Notes under the pieces: generated by a model
Databases searched by the model: none
Told to the model about the DNA's origin: nothing
What the model saw: only the letters and a program-made list of their open reading frames with translations
Shown: in pieces, positions 7,216 to 10,702 of the stretch
How the letters are laid out: every line of letters starts with the position of its first letter
Numbering within the stretch: position 1 is the first letter of the stretch
Assembly (NCBI GenBank): GCA_018648445.1
Contig: JABGRG010000121.1
Span: 1-10,702 of the forward strand
DNA: 10,702 nucleotides
From: Rhodospirillales bacterium
GTDB lineage: Bacteria; Pseudomonadota; Alphaproteobacteria; Rhodospirillales_A; JACZKS01
Direction of reading: 5' to 3'
Made by a program: the position numbers and the translations under genes

Positions 7216-7967
7216 GCGGCTGGAAGGAACTCGAACGGGAACTGGACGAATGGCGCAACCTTGGGCGCGAGGCCACGCTGTGGTGGCGCGATGACGACGC
7301 CACCGAACCCAGTCCCGCTTTGGACCGGCTGACGGCATTGAGCAAAACTTACTCAATTCCGGTCGCGCTGGCCGTTGTACCCGGCGAAATTAAGCGTTCC
7401 CTTTTTCCTCGCCTTTCCACAAACGAAAATTGTACGGTTCTTCAACACGGATTTCGCCATACGAATAATGCTCGGGATGGCGAAAAGAAAGCAGAATTCG
7501 GTCCCCACCGGGGAAATGACGAAATGCTGGCTGAGTTAATCGAGGGCGCAAAAAGGATGGGAAGTTTCGAACGGGCTTTTCCGGCGCTGGTGCCGCCGTG
7601 GAACCGCATCGATTGCGGCCTGTTTGCCGGTCTTGCGGATATCGGCTTTCGCGCGGTATCCACGTTCGGGCCCCGACAATCCGCCTTCCCCGCGTCTGGA
7701 CTGAGGCAAGTCAACACCCATGTCGATCCCGTGTCATGGCATGGGGGCCGGGGGTTCGCCGGGGAAGAAACCACGCTGTCGCAATTGACCGGACATCTGG
7801 CCGCCCGGCGAAACGCGACCGTGGACACCGATGAACCTACGGGGCTTTTAACCCATCATCTGGTATGTGACGATGCGGGCTGGACCTTTATGGAAACCCT
7901 TTTTGAAAAAACCAAAAACAATCCGGCGGCACGCTGGCTACGAGCGAAGGAAGCATTCGAGACATGA
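7212..7967 (+). CDS. Polysaccharide deacetylase family protein (CE4/NodB-like)
   Basis: With the GTG start the product is 251 residues. CE4-type metal-site motifs are visible in order: WWRDDDA at 24-30 (catalytic and metal aspartates among D27-D29), the HxxxH motif QHGFRHTN at 78-85 (H79, H83), VPPWNR at 127-132 in place of the usual RxPxG, DPVSWH at 172-177, and LLTHH at 212-216 as the last motif histidine. The metal triad therefore looks complete, although motif wording differs from classical NodB and chitin deacetylases. No signal peptide or transmembrane helix is seen, so it should act in the cytoplasm, before export, for example on a lipid-linked or nucleotide-linked N-acetyl sugar. A longer version from ATG 7125 overlaps the previous gene by 26 bases and is less likely. 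Its stop overlaps the next gene (ATGA). Its substrate is unknown. Confidence 0.87.
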   Translation: MSGWKELERELDEWRNLGREATLWWRDDDATEPSPALDRLTALSKTYSIPVALAVVPGEIKRSLFPRLSTNENCTVLQHGFRHTNNARDGEKKAEFGPHRGNDEMLAELIEGAKRMGSFERAFPALVPPWNRIDCGLFAGLADIGFRAVSTFGPRQSAFPASGLRQVNTHVDPVSWHGGRGFAGEETTLSQLTGHLAARRNATVDTDEPTGLLTHHLVCDDAGWTFMETLFEKTKNNPAARWLRAKEAFET

Positions 7968-8458
7968 GCGTCCACACCTATCCTCTTTACACCGTTCTTG
8001 GTGACTACATCCGCGCCATACTGGGTGTCGGTGTCTCGACGGTTCCGCTGTTCATCATCACGGGCAAGCCGCTTGTCACCTATGCTTTCTGGGCCTTGAT
8101 CGTCGTATTCGTGCTTTACGGTCTGCGAACGCTGGCGCGCCACTACACCCGCATCGAAACGACGGACGACGGCGTCGCGGCCAGCAGCTTGTTTCGCCAT
8201 CATTTCGCCTGGTCTGAACTTTCGAAGCTGCGTTTGAAATACTTCTCCACCCGACGCGACAAAACGGGCGGCTGGATGCAATTGGAAATGACCGGAAACG
8301 GCCGCCGCATCGCTGTCAATTCGACGATTTCCGATTTCGCCGATATGCTGGCCCGCGCCACCGACGCGGCGAAGGCAAACGGGATTGATATTGACGAAGC
8401 CAGCCTCGCCAATATCGCTTCGATTAACGTTCGTGTGGATGGGGAGGCCGCTATTTGA
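7964..8458 (+). CDS. Small membrane protein, two N-terminal helices plus cytoplasmic PH-like domain
   Basis: I do not recognise a named family. The 164-residue product starts at an ATG overlapping the previous stop (ATGA), with AAGGAAG about 10 bases upstream. Two hydrophobic helices at about 15-33 and 37-58 form a hairpin. A soluble region of about 105 residues follows, with alternating beta-like stretches (TRIETTDDGVAASS, then WSELSKLRLKYFS, then WMQLEMTGNGRRIAVNS) and a closing helix rich in Ala and Asp. This order resembles bacterial PH-like (bPH/YdbT-type) membrane proteins. The tail after about 145 is acidic and helix-like. Its role is unknown; lying between deacetylase and transporter genes, it may be a membrane anchor or accessory factor for either. 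Its last bases carry the ribosome site of the ABC ATPase. Confidence 0.8.
   Translation: MSVHTYPLYTVLGDYIRAILGVGVSTVPLFIITGKPLVTYAFWALIVVFVLYGLRTLARHYTRIETTDDGVAASSLFRHHFAWSELSKLRLKYFSTRRDKTGGWMQLEMTGNGRRIAVNSTISDFADMLARATDAAKANGIDIDEASLANIASINVRVDGEAAI
8441..8447 (+). promoter_or_regulatory. Strong ribosome binding site for the TTG start of the ABC ATPase
   Basis: GGGGAGG lies 7 bases upstream of the TTG at 8455 and inside the preceding gene. It is among the strongest Shine-Dalgarno matches in the window and decides the non-ATG start. Confidence 0.75.
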
Positions 8459-10365
8459 CCGATCTGCTCATCGTTCGCGATCTGAATGTCGATTTTCATA
8501 CCCAGGCTGGCGTGGTTAACGCGGTCAACGGCATTTCTTTTCGCGTGCCGGTGGGTGGGACCGTCGCATTGGTCGGGGAATCGGGTTCGGGAAAATCGGT
8601 AACGGCCCAGGCGATCATGGGCATTTTGCCCCGAACAGCCGAAATTACCGGCGGCGATATTTTGTTTCACGACCCGAAACGGACCCGCGTCGTCGTGCCG
8701 CCCGAACGGCGGCGCGGATTTACAGATTTGGCGAGCCTTGCGCCGGACTCCCGGGAATTTCGCGCCGTTCGCGGCGATTCCATTTCCATTATTTTTCAAG
8801 AACCGATGACGTCCCTGTCGCCGCTTCACACCATCGGCGATCAAATACGCGAGGCTTTGCTGCTGCACCGGCCCATCGGACGCGCGGAGGGGCGCAAGAA
8901 AACCGTCGAAATGCTGGAATTGGTTGGGTTTCCACATCCTCACCGGGCCTTTGACGCCTATACGTTTGAATTGTCGGGTGGTTTGCGCCAACGCGCCATG
9001 ATCGCCATGGCGCTCATATGCCGACCGTCTCTACTGATCGCCGACGAGCCAAGCACCGCGCTGGATGTGACCATTCAGGCGCAAATCCTCAAGCTGATCA
9101 AAGACCTCCAGGCCGAATTGAACATGGCGGTTTTGATCATCACCCACGATTTGGGTGTGGTCGCCAATATCGCCGAGGAAGTGGTGGTCGCCTACAACGG
9201 GTCGGTCGTCGAAAGCGGCACCCTGGACGACCTTTTCTTTCGGCCCTTGCACCCGTACCTCAAGGCCCTGTTGCGTGCGGTCCCGCATTTCGACATGAAG
9301 AATGGCGAACGGCTGGTGCCCATTCGCGAGATCGAGCATCAGGCCGGACATTTGCTAAGCGCCAAGGACCCGTGGCCCGAATCAACGGCTGACAGGCCGC
9401 TGTTGGAAGTGCGGGGCATTTCCAAGACGTTCAAAATGCGCCGGGAATCCGGTTTCCTGAAAGTCGGCAAAAGTACATCGATCAAGGCGGTGGACGACGT
9501 CAGCCTGAAGGTTCCGCGCGGAAAATGTCTGGGACTGGTCGGCGAAAGCGGCTGCGGCAAAACGACTTTAAGCAAGATCATCCTTCGCGCCATGAACCCG
9601 GACACAGGCGAGGTTCTTTTCGATAACCACGGCGAGGTAGTCGATCTCACGCGTCTCGACGCATCCGCCATGATCCCCCTGCGGCGCAAAATCCAGTACG
9701 TATTCCAGGACCCGTTCGGTTCGCTGAATCCACGCATGACGGTGTTTGAAATTCTTAGCGAACCCTTGGTCATTCACGGTATCGGTGACGACGCCTACCG
9801 CCGCGAAATGGTCACCGAACTGATGCGTCTGGTGGGGCTTGATCCGCGGTTCCTCAATCGCTATCCGCACAGTTTTTCCGGTGGTCAAAGGCAACGCATC
9901 GGCATTGCGCGGGCGTTGGCGCTGAAACCCGATCTTCTGATTTGCGATGAACCGGTTTCGGCCCTTGACGTTTCGGTGCAGGCACAGATTCTAAATCTTC
10001 TAAAGGATCTTCAGAGCGAATTGGGGCTGACTTACCTGTTCATCTCGCACAACCTGGCGGTCGTTGACTACGTCGCCGACGACATCGCCGTCATGTGCGC
10101 GGGGCGGGTCGTCGAAGTGGCTCCGCGCGAAGTTTTGTTCGCCAACCCCGTTCATCCCTACACCAAGGCGCTGTTGTCCGCGGTTCCCTATCCGGATCCG
10201 AAACGCTGCCTTGATTTCACGGCCCTGATGGAGGGCCGCGCGTCCGACCCCGACGCCTGGCCGCAGCCCTTCTGCGCCAACGCCATGGGCGCGCCCACAC
10301 TTCAGGACCTCGGCAGCGGGCACATGGTCAGAGCCCACGCGACGCCGCAATTGGTGGAGAATTAA
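8455..10365 (+). CDS. Fused double-NBD peptide-type ABC transporter ATP-binding protein (YejF/Opp-like)
   Basis: The 636-residue product joins two OppD/OppF-like ATPase domains in one chain, as in YejF. NBD1: Walker A GESGSGKS at 41-48, Q-loop Q115, signature LSGGLRQR at 173-180, Walker B LLIADEP at 193-199 with E198, switch H231. NBD2: Walker A GESGCGKT at 363-370, Q418, signature FSGGQRQR at 474-481, Walker B LLICDEP at 494-500 with E499, switch H532. Both sites look competent. The HPYLKAL (266-272) and HPYTKALL (567-574) segments after each NBD are typical of peptide and nickel importers. The protein powers import through membrane permeases, which are not in the window and are expected downstream. 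The start is TTG, overlapping the previous stop (TTGA), with a strong GGGGAGG site. The C-terminal Cys-rich tail of OppD/OppF is not clearly present. Substrate class (peptide, glycopeptide, oligosaccharide) cannot be fixed. Confidence 0.95.
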   Translation: MTDLLIVRDLNVDFHTQAGVVNAVNGISFRVPVGGTVALVGESGSGKSVTAQAIMGILPRTAEITGGDILFHDPKRTRVVVPPERRRGFTDLASLAPDSREFRAVRGDSISIIFQEPMTSLSPLHTIGDQIREALLLHRPIGRAEGRKKTVEMLELVGFPHPHRAFDAYTFELSGGLRQRAMIAMALICRPSLLIADEPSTALDVTIQAQILKLIKDLQAELNMAVLIITHDLGVVANIAEEVVVAYNGSVVESGTLDDLFFRPLHPYLKALLRAVPHFDMKNGERLVPIREIEHQAGHLLSAKDPWPESTADRPLLEVRGISKTFKMRRESGFLKVGKSTSIKAVDDVSLKVPRGKCLGLVGESGCGKTTLSKIILRAMNPDTGEVLFDNHGEVVDLTRLDASAMIPLRRKIQYVFQDPFGSLNPRMTVFEILSEPLVIHGIGDDAYRREMVTELMRLVGLDPRFLNRYPHSFSGGQRQRIGIARALALKPDLLICDEPVSALDVSVQAQILNLLKDLQSELGLTYLFISHNLAVVDYVADDIAVMCAGRVVEVAPREVLFANPVHPYTKALLSAVPYPDPKRCLDFTALMEGRASDPDAWPQPFCANAMGAPTLQDLGSGHMVRAHATPQLVEN

Positions 10366-10367
10366 GA

Positions 10368-10702
10368 ATGACGAAACGAATGGTTCTCGCACTGCTTTTC
10401 ACCATGACGCTGGCAAGCCATGCTTACGCGGGAACGTTTGTGGAAACCCCGTTTTTCGCCGATCGCGTCAGCGCCGGAACGCTGCCCCCGGTGCAGGAAC
10501 GCATCCCCGAAGCGCCGGCAATCGCCGATTTCAGCGCGCCGGGCATGAAACCGGGACGCCACGGCGGCGATCTGCGGGTTCTGATGGGCAAATCGAAGGA
10601 CACCAAGCGCATGGTCGTCTATGGCTATGCCCGCCTTGTCGGCTATGAGCGGGATTTCAATCTGGCCCCGGACATTCTTGATAGCTTCGACATCAAGGAA
10701 GG
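10368..10702 (+). CDS. ABC transporter substrate-binding protein, family 5 (partial, 3' end outside window)
   Basis: The ATG lies 2 bases after the ATPase stop, with GGTGGAG upstream. The 111 visible residues open with a Sec signal peptide: basic MTKR, a hydrophobic core at about 5-17, and an AxA cleavage site after A21 (HAYA/GTF). There is no lipobox cysteine, so this is a free periplasmic protein. The mature start resembles family-5 (SBP_bac_5) binding proteins of the Yej/Opp group: GRHGGDLRVLM at 63-73, then KDTKRMVVYGYARLVG at 77-92 and DFNLAPDILDSFDI at 96-109, where these proteins describe the peptide-binding lobe. It should deliver substrate to the transporter energised by the upstream ATPase. 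The order ATPase then binding protein differs from yejABEF, where the binding protein comes first. Confidence 0.88.
   Translation, partial: MTKRMVLALLFTMTLASHAYAGTFVETPFFADRVSAGTLPPVQERIPEAPAIADFSAPGMKPGRHGGDLRVLMGKSKDTKRMVVYGYARLVGYERDFNLAPDILDSFDIKE

Noticed and set aside
8200..8991. 263-codon minus-strand open frame
   Set aside because: It lies opposite the membrane protein and ATPase NBD1 coding sequence; no domain or ribosome site was found.

Overview
The window looks like part of an alphaproteobacterial chromosome, most likely Rhodospirillales-like. The reasons are its clearly GC-rich codon use, the protein styles (a HAD-IIIC/FkbH protein with a Cys-rich N-terminus, COG4671-type glycosyltransferases, a fused two-NBD peptide ABC ATPase) and the tight, overlapping operon layout. 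This placement is inferred from sequence style, because there is no rRNA or other marker here.

Layout. Minus strand, left edge to about 1511: a partial FkbH-like HAD-IIIC protein whose 3' end lies outside the window. A divergent intergenic region follows (about 1512-1754, with a candidate sigma70-type promoter for the minus-strand gene). From 1755 to the right edge everything real is on the plus strand and packed like one transcription unit: COG4671-type glycosyltransferase A, two GT4 glycosyltransferases, a histidine phosphatase, COG4671-type glycosyltransferase B, a NodB-like polysaccharide deacetylase, a small two-helix membrane protein, a fused double-NBD peptide-type ABC ATPase (YejF/Opp-like), and the start of a secreted family-5 solute-binding protein. 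Most junctions overlap by 1-4 bases (GTGA, TAATG, ATGA, TTGA) or by 28 bases, or leave a 2-base gap. The only real gap is 61 bases, in front of the deacetylase.

How the genes may work together (inference). Four GT-B glycosyltransferases, a phosphatase and an intracellular CE4-like deacetylase suggest assembly and editing of a surface or secreted glycan or glycoconjugate. The divergent FkbH-like protein could add an acyl- or glyceryl-type group or process a phospho-intermediate. The unusual part is that the glycan genes run without a break into an Opp/Yej-type importer (ATPase, then binding protein, with permeases expected just beyond the window). This raises the possibility that the importer takes up or recycles a glycopeptide, glycan fragment or signal linked to the glycan pathway. 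No mobile element, CRISPR array, tRNA or rRNA was seen.
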